Shown here: positions 11,144-22,459 of the stretch, piece by piece
Layout: each line of letters starts with the position of its first letter
How positions within the stretch are numbered: the stretch's first letter is position 1
NCBI RefSeq assembly: GCF_000208745.1
Contig: NC_030858.1
Span: 35,128,061-35,192,060 of the forward strand
Source: Theobroma cacao
Lineage: Eukaryota; Streptophyta; Magnoliopsida; Malvales; Malvaceae
Length of the DNA stretch: 64,000 bases
Direction of reading: 5' to 3'
The notes under the pieces: model-generated
Databases searched by the model: none
Told to the model about the DNA's origin: nothing
The model's input: only the letters and a program-made list of their open reading frames with translations
Program-made: the position numbers and the translations under genes

Positions 11144-14100
11144 GGAACATCAGCTAAAGCTCGCAATGGACAGAAACGAAAGTCTCGTCAACCAATAATT
11201 CGCACAGAAGAGCAAGAACATGAAAGAAAAAGGAAAAAAAATGAATATGATAGACACTACCGGGCAGACATTAAGGTAAAAGAAATCCCTCTATTCATGT
11301 CCCGTTTGAGTTAAAGGATTTCACTAAATTTTCTTTGCTTTCTGTGTTGCAAATGGAGAATGAGTTAACGGAGCTGAGGGGACTCAAGGAGAAAATTGTG
11401 ACAATAGTGTCCGAGTTAGAGGGGATTGATCAAAAGGGTTCACAGATTGACCGCGTGAGCCCTGATTTACAAAAAGGCCAACAGGAAGTGGTGGGAAACG
11501 ATATGTCCCAGCAAGTAATAATTGATTCTGCCGATCGAGTTCCACCGATTTGGGCAAATGAAGTCCCAGTATCCATCTCGTCGGATAAATACGAGGTAAT
11601 TAATGTGCTGTAATTTTCCCTAGTTACTATCACAGCAGTTTAATCAGTTGCTTTTAACTTGAACTTTGACTTGCATGGTCATGTTAGTTGAACTGATGTC
11701 AAGATGTACGATTTTTCTGACAAGGAAATGGAGGCCGACTGTCGTAGACTACAACGAATGAAATCCAAGTATGGTGAAATTGAGAAAATTGAATCCATGT
11801 TGGATAAATTCAAGAATTTGGAAGCCGAGTCACGTAGGTTCAAGCAAATAAAGCTCTTGTTTGGTGGAGTTGATGAAATTGAGCGCGAAATAAATAGGCT
11901 TAAGAAAATAGAGCTGCAGCTCGACAAATATAAGCAAATGGAGACCACAAGGGAAATGGACTCCTTTCAGGCATCTCCTGGTAGGCTTCAGGTATATTGT
12001 CTTGCTCGCTATCTTTCGTTTTGATCTGGTGAAAGGTTAAAATTCAACACTCTCATAGTCTCATTCTTCCACCCTTTTTATGATCTGCTTATATATTTCC
12101 TGTTTTTCCATCCCCCAGATCTGTCTTCGGATGGCCTCTTCATTGAACTTACACTCATATCACTAACATTACTTTTTTGGACACGAATTAATGCTGTGAG
12201 TTAATTATTTGCTGCACTGGAATGTGCCAGCAACTGGAGATTGATCAATCATGCTGTTATGAAAATTGTCTAAGAAACAATAAAGATAAAACTAAGAGAA
12301 ATCAAGCAAGTAAAAAAATATAATAATTTATATGATTCGGCCTCTTATCTACGGAATGCAATTATTCTTTTATTATTGAGAAATTAAAGTACAATAAATT
12401 AACCTCTATAGTTTCCCAAACCAACCCAAAATCTCTTACACACTCTTTCTCAATAACCTTGTAAGAACACTCACCCAAACTACTTTAACTTCACCTAGAG
12501 CAAAAGATAGAGTTACAAGGTGTCTCTCTCTAAAGCTCTCAAAGCACTACTTGCAATTCTTAAAGTCTAAAGATCCACTTTTATAGTATAAAAGTCCAAA
12601 GTGTAATGTGATTATGACTCGATGTGGAATAAGAAGTTTAAAACTATACAATTACTCAATGTTGTACATAAATAAGAATCTTAATCAAATAAGATCTAGA
12701 ATTCTAGTCAACCTAAAACTCAACAAATCTCCACTTTTGACTTGAATTCAAACTCCTTAAACCTCTTCCACCAATCGTACTTAATTACAATTTCCTAATT
12801 TCATCTATTTTTCAACACCCTGAACAATTCTCCAAGTATAAGACTTTCCCAATCATTAGCCTTTATAATTACTACAACTACACAAACCGAATCAAATATA
12901 GTCCAACACTCGATTCCATAAAACGGCCAGTGCACTTGTGTAACTATCAAGTCAATGGCACTAATTGACTTCGGAAAGGACCTTTATGACCCTTTCAATT
13001 CACTACTCACAAGATTTTTCATCTTTTCACCATCGTCTACACCATGGGAACCTTTCATCACCTCCTCGGTAAATGAAATCTTACTTTGATAGCTACCATC
13101 TCCTGTGCACTGTTCTCATCTTTTCAAAGCCTCACATTCTAGACGATATAAGTCATTATACAAATTTCCCCTTATCAGGACCATGTCGTCTTGTGTGACT
13201 TTTACCACTCCATCACAAACAGAATATCCATACCTTTTGGAGTCTAACAGGCTCAATGATATTAGATTCTAACACATCTATGAGTCATAGACCACACCAC
13301 CCAAAGAATGCACAACTTCATTAAAACTTTTGATTTTCACCACTCCAAGACCCATGACCTTCACTATTGACTTATTACCCAAAGTAAAATTCCAAGCCAC
13401 CCCTTCTTGAAGTAAATCAAAACAATCTTTTTGATAACATATGTGAGTTGCAGAAGCAGAATCTAAATATCAATCAAAATTTGCATCCATATTTTCTGAT
13501 ATTGCAAGGACATCACAATCATCACAATCATACTTTCATCCCTTTTTGTACGACAATCCCTTTTAATATGTCCATACCTTTTACATTGAAAGCATGGGAG
13601 ATTGTTGGATCTAGACTTGCCACCCTTAGATTCCATACCGGTTGACTTCTTCCTACGAACCTCAGTTACCAATACCAAGCCACTTGGATATCTATCCCCT
13701 TCTTTACTTTTCTTTCAAGCTTCACGAGACATTAACGTTGCTTGTGCTTGTTCTAACATTATTGTATCCATCCCACATATCAGAAATTCCACAAATACCT
13801 CATAGGAGTCTTGAAGCAAAGTCATGAACAACAGTGCCTTTGCTTCTTCCTCCACTTTTACATCAACCTTTTTCAACTGATCAATGATCCCATCAAATTC
13901 ATTCATATGCTTCATAAGGTCTCCATTTTCCTCTATCTTTAAGCGATATAACTTTTGCCTAAGCTGCAACTTGTTGGAAAGGCTTTTTGCCAAGTAAATC
14001 TTCTTTAACTTTGCTCACAACCTTGGAGCAAAATCCTCATCAATAACATGGTTAAACACATTATCTCCAATGCAAAGCCAAATAGTGCTCACACACCTTT

Positions 14101-16488
14101 GCTCTAACTCTGCCCATTTAACATCAGGCATGTCATTTGGTTGCCCTTCTTTTTTTCTTAGTAAGAGGCGCATTAATTCTTGCTACACAAGAAGATCTTT
14201 CATCCTTCTCTACCACTGCGTGAAACTAGCCTTCCCATCAAACTTCTCAATTGAAAAATTTATAGAATTAATAACTTTTGACATCCTTGTTGAATCTTGA
14301 ATTTACCGAACCCGAAGCTCTGATACCAGTTTGTTATGAAAATTACTTAAGAAACAACAATGATAAAACCTAAAGAAATCAAGCAAACAGAAAAACACAA
14401 AAATTTATGTGGTTCGGCCTCTTGCCCACTTCCACAGAGTGAAATTGTTCTATTATTATTAAAAAATTAAAGTACAATAAATTGACCTCTATGATTCTCA
14501 AAACCAGCCTAAGATCCCTTGCACATTTTTTCTTAATAACCTTGCAAGAACACTCACCCAAAGCACTCTAGTTCCACATAGAGCAAAAGATAGAGTTACA
14601 AGATGTTCCTTCTCTAGAGCTCTCAAAGCTACTTGCAATTCTTAAAGCCTGGAGATCTATTTTTATAGTAAAAAAGTCCAAAGTAGAATGTGATTAAGAC
14701 TCGACGTAGAATAAGAAATTTAAAACTATATAACTATTCAATGTTGTACACAAACAAGAATCTTAATCAAATAAGAACTAAAATTCTAGTCAACCTAAAA
14801 CTCAACACATGCAGACAGCAAAAGGTGGCTGATCTTGATCGATTCGAGCAAATGAAGACTATGAATAATGGAATTAAGAAAATGGAGTTTATGTTGGATA
14901 AATTCCCTAAGATGGAGGCCGCGTTACAAGAATTCGAGCAAATAAAGTCTGACTTCGGAGGAATTTATAAAATCAAGGCCGGAATATATGAGCTTAAGAA
15001 AACTGAATCGCAGCGCGACAAACAAAAGGAACCGCAATTCTTTACAAAATCTCCTGGTAGTCTCCAGGTCTGTCTATCATTTTATAGATGAACAACAATG
15101 GGTAGGAGGCTAGATCAAAAATGTGTGACAATAATATAAATTTTTCGCTATATTTTGTAAAAGGGTTAGAGAAAGGAAGTAAAAAAAAGCCAAAGGAGAA
15201 TAATGTTTTATTTCTTCTTTCCTCCCCTTTAGTGGGAAGAAAATAAAACGAATGTGCACTTTTTTAACGTTTTTATATGTAATCTTTTTAAAAGTGAAAT
15301 TAATGAATAAACAATAAAAGAAAGGAAAATATTAGATATTTTTTTTAATTTTTCAAACATATTTTATAAAAATATTCTAATTCAAAATAAATAATTTCTA
15401 TATTTTTTAAATTAAAATTATATAAAAGTTTTCAAATAAATAATTAATATACAGAAGCTCAAAATTAATAAGAAACATTAATAGAGTGCTCTTTTACTAT
15501 TATTATTATTATTATATTGAAAGTAAAGATCAGTAAGTTACATTCTAAAGTGTGAGACCAAAATGGTATGTTCCCCAAATTTTAAGGATCATGGAAATAA
15601 TTAACTCTATTCTATAATTTGCTTTCCAGGAGCAGCGCGGGATGCATTCATTAGACTTGAATAGCGACTCTGATGTGGTATGGTTATTGCGTTAATTGCA
15701 CACACTTTCGTTTGTTGAGTGAGGTTCCGTATGTTCATTTTTTAATTTATTTCTGCTTTACACTAGTTTGTTTATTGTATTGATCTTTTCTCCGACTTGT
15801 GTTGATTGTTTAGGCCTCAGATGATGGAATTAATCTAAAGCCCCCGGCCGCTGTGGGGTGTTCAAAGACAATACATGACATGCAGTATTCTGATGCTCTT
15901 GTCACTAAATTTATGGCGAAGCTTGATGATGACAACGCTGTGAGCAACGTGGATCACTCCAGCTTTAAAGATTTAGATGGAGAGTGCGAAAAAGTTGGCA
16001 AGTATAATATCCCACTGTCTCTGGTCTCGACTGCAAGGGATATCATCAAGGCCAAAGATGATATCACGAAACAGAGTAGATTTGGTCATTGTGTTATTGA
16101 GCCTGCTTATATTTTGCTTTGTGCTACAACCAAAGAGATGAGAAATTTGCCGCCTGAACAAGTTACGGAAGAGATTATGTTAAAGTGGAGAGATGCAATC
16201 AACGATGCTAAAGGTCTTAGATGTGATACGGAATTTGCTATGAAATATTTGAGAAAATTTGCTCAAGGTTACTTTGGTCTCAAAGCAAACAATGACCGGA
16301 AAAACTTGGAACAGAGGATGACAATTCTAAAGACCGAAGAAGAAGTCTTGAAAAAGGAGCTTCAAAAGAAGACAAGTGAGATGAAGTTCCTGAAATCCAA
16401 ACAAGAAGACTTAACATCTGAGCAATGCAAGGATTGTCTGGAATTCAAGAATCAAATTTTAACAAAAACTATTAGACTTTTTGATTAA
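9935..16488 (+). CDS. Unrecognised nuclear-type coiled-coil protein with AT-hook-like and basic motifs (copy A), 945 aa
   Basis: Inferred exons: 9935-11275, 11359-11595, 11704-11991, 14819-15067, 15630-15677, 15814-16488, all phase 0, with GT-AG introns. Residues 1-447 are acidic and Ser/Gln-rich and hold most of two ~206-residue repeats, each with an RGRKPR AT-hook-like motif (about 178-183 and 384-389). A Lys/Arg cluster (about 427-447) runs into a Leu/Ile heptad at the exon 1/2 junction. Exons 3-4 are charged coiled coil. Exon 6 has an unassigned helical region followed by another coiled coil with CKDC near the end. Function is unknown; a nuclear or DNA-associated role is inference. The ATG at 9935 is the first in frame, but the frame stays open upstream, so another 5' exon is possible. 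A 14-codon upstream ORF lies at 9791-9835. Confidence 0.6.
12255..14807 (-). mobile_element. Internally deleted Copia retrotransposon in intron 3 of gene A
   Basis: LTRs at 12255-12725 (471 bp) and 14332-14807 (476 bp) begin TGTTATGAAAATT and end CTCAACA. The 5-bp target duplication CATGC lies at 12250-12254 and 14808-14812. On the minus strand, the initiator-tRNA-Met primer site TGGTATCAGAGC is at 14328-14317, directly inside the right-hand LTR, which is therefore the 5' LTR. A purine tract (AAAAGTGGAGATT) precedes the left LTR. The inside holds gag-like and short protease/pre-integrase-like remnants; integrase, reverse transcriptase and RNase H are absent. The LTRs differ at many sites, so the insertion is not recent. 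Confidence 0.92.
13463..14300 (-). pseudogene. Copia gag remnant with CCHC zinc knuckle
   Basis: The minus-strand open stretch 13993-13715 shows the usual Copia gag pattern (LYRLKIEENGDLMKHMNEFD, then LLFMTLLQDSYE). A second stretch (13678-13463) has the CCHC knuckle CFQCKRYGHIKRDC. The two are separated by a frame break, and upstream gag sequence is also broken, so no full Gag can be made. Downstream on the same strand (13440-13000) are short remnants that look like protease and gag-pre-integrase sequence with stops. Confidence 0.85.
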
Positions 16489-16588
16489 TTGGTTCTATGT
16501 TTTTTTTTTTCTTTTGAGTGATGTTAGGCCATACATCAGGTACAAAGCAGAGAAGTTGATACCAGTTAGCGGTAGAGACTAGAAAATA

Positions 16589-17258
16589 GGTGGTGTTTGG
16601 TACTTTACAATGCAATGTGATCACAGGTAATATGATTACAAGCAATATAATTGTAGAGAAAATAACATTACAATGTTTTGTATGCAAGCAAAATAATGAT
16701 TAAAATGTAGGAAAGATAACACCGCAGTATTTGGTTTACAAGTACTTTACTGGTAATGTAATGTTAATTTTCAAAATTATCCTTATTTATTAAAATGCAA
16801 GTTTAATATACTTGTATTTTTTATTGTTAATTTTTATATAATATCATATCTTAAATATATTTTATTTTTATTTTTAATATAATTTTTATATTATATATTT
16901 TATTTTAATTTCTTTTACCTATATTATATAAATTTTAATTTCTTATATTTTATTTTAATTTTGATTTTTATATTATATATTTTATTTTAATATTTTTTAT
17001 TTTAATTATAATGTTACAAAATATTTTTAATAAAGTAATAAAGTTGAAGAGTAAAAGTGTCTTTAAGAATATTGCAGAGTGCAATATAATGTGATTGCAT
17101 TAGTTTTGGACTACAATTACATTACATGCCTTGATTGTAATGTGATTGCATTGCGATCTTACATTGCAGTGGTTTATTACAAAACATACACTGCAATGTA
17201 ATTTAATTGGGTACATTGTAGGGAATGTGCTCCCATTTCTCTCATAGTAAGCGCTACC
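16589..17258. mobile_element. Tourist-like MITE, copy 1 (670 bp)
   Basis: It begins GGTGGTGTTTGGTAC and ends with an imperfect inverted copy, GTAAGCGCTACC. The interior is very AT-rich with repeated 'CAATGTAATGTGATTACA'-like words. It is homologous along its length to 31248-31971. The TIR style (GGT...GTTTGGT) resembles PIF/Harbinger Tourist elements; that assignment is inference. No coding sequence is present. Confidence 0.65.
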
Positions 17259-17748
17259 TTATATTTACTAACTTTCTATCCAGATGCTACTTCTGCAGAG
17301 GTTAGAGTTAAGAGGGATGCCATTCTCTTGTACCTACACCAATCGCTGTATGATTTATAAATACCACATTTCCTCACAAAAAGAATGGATTTGTACCATT
17401 GAATTTTGCTTTTGTTGTTTGTGCTTGATGAATTATTATACCCGTGCGTCATTTTGAAAGCACATCATGTAAAATAGCCAAGTTTTTGTTATTTGAATTA
17501 TTGATTGTAATCTTGTTAACAGGCATCATGAATAGATTTTATTGACAAGATATTGTGAGATGGTAAGATTCATTAAGTTATTTCATCAATTCATTATTAT
17601 TTAAATTGTAAACTATATTTGAGTATTTGATTTATTGATTGATACATGATCTCCTTATTTAGAAAAGAGGGTTCAAACCTCCCTCCTCCAATTAAGAAAA
17701 AAACTCCAAACAAATTGAAGATAACAATCATAAATTAACGACCTACTG

Positions 17749-18350
17749 TGAATTGAACTGTTGAAAATAAATGATGCCAATTAGTACTGCCCATTTAATA
17801 TGAAGCCACGGATTTAAAATTAAAAATCACATCGATTTGAAGAACTCTGAAGTTCCGAATTTTGGGCTAAGATGAAGCTAAGGATAACCCATTATGAATG
17901 AGATCATTTCAACATGATCCAGCTCATTTAATATGGCTCTTTGACACCCATACGAGCCCAATGTCTTACGGCGGTCTGTCATCTCCAGTACCCCAATTCT
18001 ACACCTGACTCGGTTCAGTCATCAAGGGCCTTCAAACCTTAATTACTCTTTTTTTTTTCTTGTCCTCTTTAGTCCAATTGAGAGTGGCTTAAATTTCCAA
18101 TTCATTTCCAGGTGATTAATTTCAGATTTAAGAAACCCCTTTTCCAAATGGGTTTCTTTTAAATCTTGTTTAACTTTTCTTCTTTCTAATTTTTTATTTA
18201 TCTTTATACTTAAAAAGCAATATGTTTTCCTTGTTTTACGTTCATTTTATTGATTCTTGAAGTGGGTTTTTGTCTGATATACGTATATGCTTTGGTCATA
18301 TGAGAACATTAAGCTACAATAATTTCAGGCTTGGCTCTATGATTCTTATG
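17749..18350 (+). repeat. Stray duplicate of a promoter and 5'UTR exon
   Basis: It aligns with 38162-38808, the region 5' of the small membrane-protein gene at 39513. Shared features are the CACTGCCC.../TTTAATATGAAGC block, 'GGCTCTTTGACA...GAGCCCAATGTCTTA', and a 5'UTR-like stretch ending in a splice donor (TTCCAG|GTGATT here at 18111/18112, TTCAG|GTAATT at 38567/38568). The coding exons are not present after it; similarity stops near 18350. It may be a promoter without its gene. Confidence 0.75.
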
Positions 18351-18448
18351 GTATAATGCATGGTACATTTGCATCACTTCACTTAATTCTGAATTATGAA
18401 TTGTGTGAAGGAGCTATGGTTTTCAATGTCATATCTTCTGTTTTATTT

Positions 18449-18460
18449 TGCAAAAATGTT

Positions 18461-18507
<47 letters not shown>

Positions 18508-18521
18508 TNTGCAAAAATGTT

Positions 18522-18562
<41 letters not shown>

Positions 18563-18570
18563 TTATGGTT
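18449..18570. repeat. (TA)n microsatellite duplicated around an ambiguous base
   Basis: 'TGCAAAAATGTTTTCTA' followed by a long TA run occurs twice (starting 18449 and 18510) with an N at 18509 between. The layout looks like an assembly join inside a microsatellite, not a biological duplication. Confidence 0.8.
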
Positions 18571-18721
18571 CTTGTTTTTTCCCTTTGTATCTTTTGTGAT
18601 GGGACTAACAATACATGATGTATATTCTTTTTGGCTAGGCATATTGATGATGTTATGTCCTTTATGCGATTCATTGCCCTGAACCACACATAATGCTCTT
18701 CAGGAGATTTCTAGTAGTTAG

Positions 18722-18960
18722 TTGATTTTGATTATTAATTTATTCTCTTTAAGAATTATTTTACAACTTAATGCTACATAGAGAGTAATAAGAACAATTG
18801 AAACAAATGAAATATTATTTTATGCAGAATAGAACAATTACAGCAAGTGAAGTATTATTTCATACAAAATAATTAAAACAAGTAATGTATTATTTCACGT
18901 AAAACAATTAGAGTAAATAGAATACAATTTCATACAAAACATCTTAAGTTTAAATTGTTG
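18722..18960. repeat. Degenerate ~43-bp tandem repeat, array 1
   Basis: Repeated 'ACAATTAGAACAAGTGAAGTATTATTTCA...' words follow a lead-in TTATTCTCTTTAAGAATT. The same lead-in and array recur in direct orientation at 20222-20500. The pair could be ends of one old element or two copies of a satellite-like unit; I could not decide. No gene is seen from 18570 to 22459 apart from the repeats listed. Confidence 0.5.
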
Positions 18961-19144
18961 CATTTATAATATTTTACATTTTTACTACATAAAGAATGAC
19001 AAAGTTTATTATAGCGGTGTAAATTATAATTTTTATCATATTTTTAACATTTTATATTACTTATTAAAAAATAAAATACTAAAAAATAAAAAATTATAAA
19101 AAAAGAATATAACAATAAATATTTAAAAAATGATATGGACATAA

Positions 19145-19400
19145 TAGCTCGTGGCTCAAGTGCCGCAAGGTGCAACATAATTCAAGCCACGAGCTACATC
19201 ACAATCAAGGCCGTCAGCAATAACATAATTTGCTCGCGGTAAGTACACCACAACCTGCTGACGGCACAAGCCGCGAGTTACAAGCTAAATGGCGCTTGGT
19301 AAAAATGAAAAATAGTGCCGCGTGCATAAATAAGCAACTCGCACCCGGCAAGTACCGCACGCAAGAGAACAACTTGCTCTCGGTAAGCACAAATAGAAAA
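19145..19400. repeat. GC-rich cluster of interleaved inverted repeats
   Basis: Perfect arms: TAGCTCGTGGCT 19145-19156 with AGCCACGAGCTA 19185-19196; GCCGTCAGCA 19210-19219 with TGCTGACGGC 19256-19265; CTCGCGG 19233-19239 with CCGCGAG 19271-19277. The second and third pairs interleave. A motif like GCTCGCGGTAAGTAC recurs in degenerate form to about 19400. This sits in otherwise AT-rich DNA. Origin unknown. Confidence 0.7.
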
Positions 19401-19979
19401 ACCCACCCAATATCTGATGAATAAGTATAAGAAAGATTTAATTAATTACTCTCAAATACACACGTAAAATAAAAAGAAAAAAACATTTTAAATGAGTAGT
19501 TGTCAAGTTGGCAAATTATGACACTAGGCTCAAAAGTAATTTTTGTTAAAGACCCACTTTATTGGAGCTTTTCAATTCCATCATGATATTCGATAAAACA
19601 TGAAACATTGTATTTAGCAATAATTTTTAATCATGCAAGGATAAAGATAGTACTTGTACTTTACTTTTAAATATTCTCATTATCTTTTCGGAAAAAAATA
19701 ATGTACATTCTTTTTAAAGATAAAAAATCTGTTTTGTGCCCTAATATTTTTTTCCTTTCAAATTTGATTTACTTTTCTTTTAAAATTTTAAAATCTTTAT
19801 TCTATTTACAAGTTGTATTATATCGCCCTAACTTTATACATGAAAAATTTCTAAATCTTATAATAAGAAAATTTTCATGCAGGGGACAACAAACAAGAAA
19901 ATACACTAATGATTGTTGATAAAAAAAAAAAACAATGTAAAATTTTTCTTATGATCATCTAAAAAAAAGAAAGCCATTT

Positions 19980-20165
19980 CCTCACTCTAAATATTGCATA
20001 AGGTGTTATTGTGTAAGGCGTTACTACTTAAAGAGCTATGGCATAAAATGTATTGCCTAATACATTACAAGCGTTAAAGCGCAAAGTGTTACAATACATG
20101 GTGTTACAGTATAAAGCATTACTATACAATGCATTATAGTGCAAAATATAACTTTTTCCTAAATT
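19980..20165. repeat. Degenerate ~16-bp repeat tract
   Basis: Irregular copies of 'GGTGTTACAGTATAAAGCATTACTATACAATGC'-like words alternate between GTGTTA and GCATTA cores. They resemble the interior of the Tourist-like elements nearby, but no termini are visible. Confidence 0.35.
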
Positions 20166-20221
20166 AATGCATAATAACTTTTTAAATAAGAATTTTTATG
20201 TAAGGGGTAAAATATAGATAG

Positions 20222-20500
20222 TTGATTTGAGCTATTAACTTATTCTCTTTAAGAATTGTTTGACAACTTAGTGTTATACAGAAAACAATGAGAACAATTA
20301 GAACAAGTGAAGTACTAATTCACGCAAAATAACTAGAGCAAGTAAAGTATTACTTCAAGTAAAACAATTAGAACAAGTAACGCACTGCTTCACACCAAAT
20401 AACTAGAGCAAGTAGAGCACTACTTCATACGATATAACCAATGCAAGTTAAATAACTACTTCATACAAAATAATCACTTCACACTAATAGCGGTGAAAGC
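20222..20500. repeat. Degenerate ~43-bp tandem repeat, array 2
   Basis: This is the second copy of the array at 18722-18960, with the same lead-in TTATTCTCTTTAAGAATTG followed by 'AACAATTAGAACAAGTGAAGTA...' units. It continues with 'ATAACTAGAGCAAGTA...' variants. The DNA from 20500 to 22459 has a GA microsatellite near 22008-22027 and no credible gene. Open frames there lack any recognisable protein features. Confidence 0.5.
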
Positions 20501-22459
20501 AACTCAAAATAAGTGATAGGGTTCACGAATTACTTTCATCTTGGGATGTTTTGGAGAGTTTGGTTTGGTGGTTTAGATATATGAAGGTAGTTAAGAGGTC
20601 TTTCTCTTAACCTTTTCCTGGAATACAAGTATTTTTTCCTTTTACCTTGTTCTATTATCCTTGTTCACGTACACCTTTTTCTTTGAACTCCTTTTTGTAT
20701 AGCTTTTTATGTATATCTTTTCTCTATTTTGTACTTTTTGCTCGAGAATTACTTCAACGACCACATAATGAGTTTCTAACCTTTACTCATTATATGCAAT
20801 AAAATCACTATTTTAATATCCATATAATGGGTTATAGTAACGGTTACTCACATTAAAACTCTTCATAATAATACCATTGATTACACACATTAAAGCTTAT
20901 TCTTGAATAACAGTCACTTCTAGCACTATATAGAACCTCCACAATTCATTTGAAGGAACTTCACTTCTCTTTAACTTCTCTCTAATTCTCTTCTATGTTC
21001 TCTAGCTATGCTCTTCTTGTTCTCTTTCGTCTGTCACGATACTCAGTGTTTTAGGAACTACTTCAATCTTTTTCTTCACCGTTTCAATTGCATCATTTTT
21101 ACTTATTTGTAACACTTCTTTTTCTTATCACAAGAACCACCTTTACACCTATCAACTATCAGCAGCAATAGGAGAATCAGGCCCAGCAACCCATGCTTGC
21201 TAAGTAATTAATATTAGTGTCCATTAATCAGTATCTAGAAAATGGATGAAAAAGAAAAAAAAACGTTTATCAGTGTTTATGCATGGCATAAACAGTTTGA
21301 ATGTCTTGGAATTCCGAGTTTGTAGTTTAATTCTCTATTGTGGGAGAATTCCATGTTAGGGTTTGTCTCATGCTCTTTCCACTACGGTGTGGATGACATA
21401 ATGTCCTTGCTACTGCATCTTTAGATATAAAAATGCTTCAGATCTGGTGAACTGCTTAGATGGAGGTGATTAAAATTCTTCTTGAATGGTCTCATGGATT
21501 TCACTTTTATATGATGTAGCTCTCCAAGATCACAGGACTTAAATGATTCCTATGTTTTTCGATCTTGATTTTTCCTCCTAACACTACTTTGTACACTCAA
21601 TTGTTTCGTGATCTAGTTTACTCCCCATTTTAAGTGTCTTTCTTAATGGATGAATTTCCAGGTTATAAAGTGGGATCTGTGTTTAGGGGAAAAAAAAAAC
21701 AAATAATCAAATTCTATGGAAATTGGAAAGCTCCATAACATAAGTGAAAAAATTGTATTCTCCTCGTTTTAATATTATCTTTTTCATTTCCACTCCAATT
21801 ACGATTTTTCTTTCTCTTCCTTTCATCTGTCTCATATTCCACCTCACCTCACCGGCTACAAAATCCGATCGCTGTGGAAATGTCTTTTTCATGAAAAAAG
21901 AAAAAAGCAATACTATTTTATTAATATAACGGCGGTAGCCTCGCTGACCATATACATTACTAAAAAAAAACACCACTATGAAAACTTTGCGCAAGCAAAG
22001 AATAAAAGAGAGAGAGAGAGAGAGAGAATATAATGTTGGTTGTCTCTCATGCACGACGTTTTTTACTTTTTTTCCTTTTTGCACAAGTTAAAAAATTGTG
22101 TGGTGTTAATTTCTTTGGCACAATTAAACAATAGGTACAAAAAAATTAAATTAAATTAAATTAAATATTAGTCTAACCATACAGACATTTAGTGTCATCA
22201 ATAAATAAACAGCGTTTGGTTAAGAAATAGCAACGTAATAATGCCTTAAAAGGGGATAAAACTTCAAGCCAATAAGTTGGAATTGGGCGTACCATGTTAG
22301 GCAGCAAACACTTCATCCTGTGTTGCATGCGACCTAACTAGCCCCTTGTAGGTGCTCCGGCACGTGCAATTGGTGGCAAGGGAAGACCATCTCGCTGTCG
22401 AGCCATTTGGCTTTGCCACTAGCCTCCTAATCTTGTTGCAGCGAGCTTGCTGTGGCTCC

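Larger units (their letters stand above)
7803..16560. repeat. Segmental duplication, copy A
   Basis: From 'ATTATTATTGTACGTTTATG' near 7803 to about 16560, this block aligns in order with about 29507-35600. It covers the upstream intergenic DNA, the promoter and the whole multi-exon gene. Differences are scattered substitutions plus indels: a Copia insertion only in A, a Tourist-like insertion only in B, and rearranged coiled-coil exons. A second collinear segment (17749-18350 with 38162-38808) suggests the original duplication reached the next gene downstream. Confidence 0.85.

Noticed and set aside
10072..11150. Minus-strand frames of 73-89 aa that repeat twice
   Set aside because: Antisense shadows of the duplicated exon 1 of gene A.
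21707..22084. 125-aa minus-strand frame
   Set aside because: AT-rich with a GA microsatellite and no domain or regulatory context.
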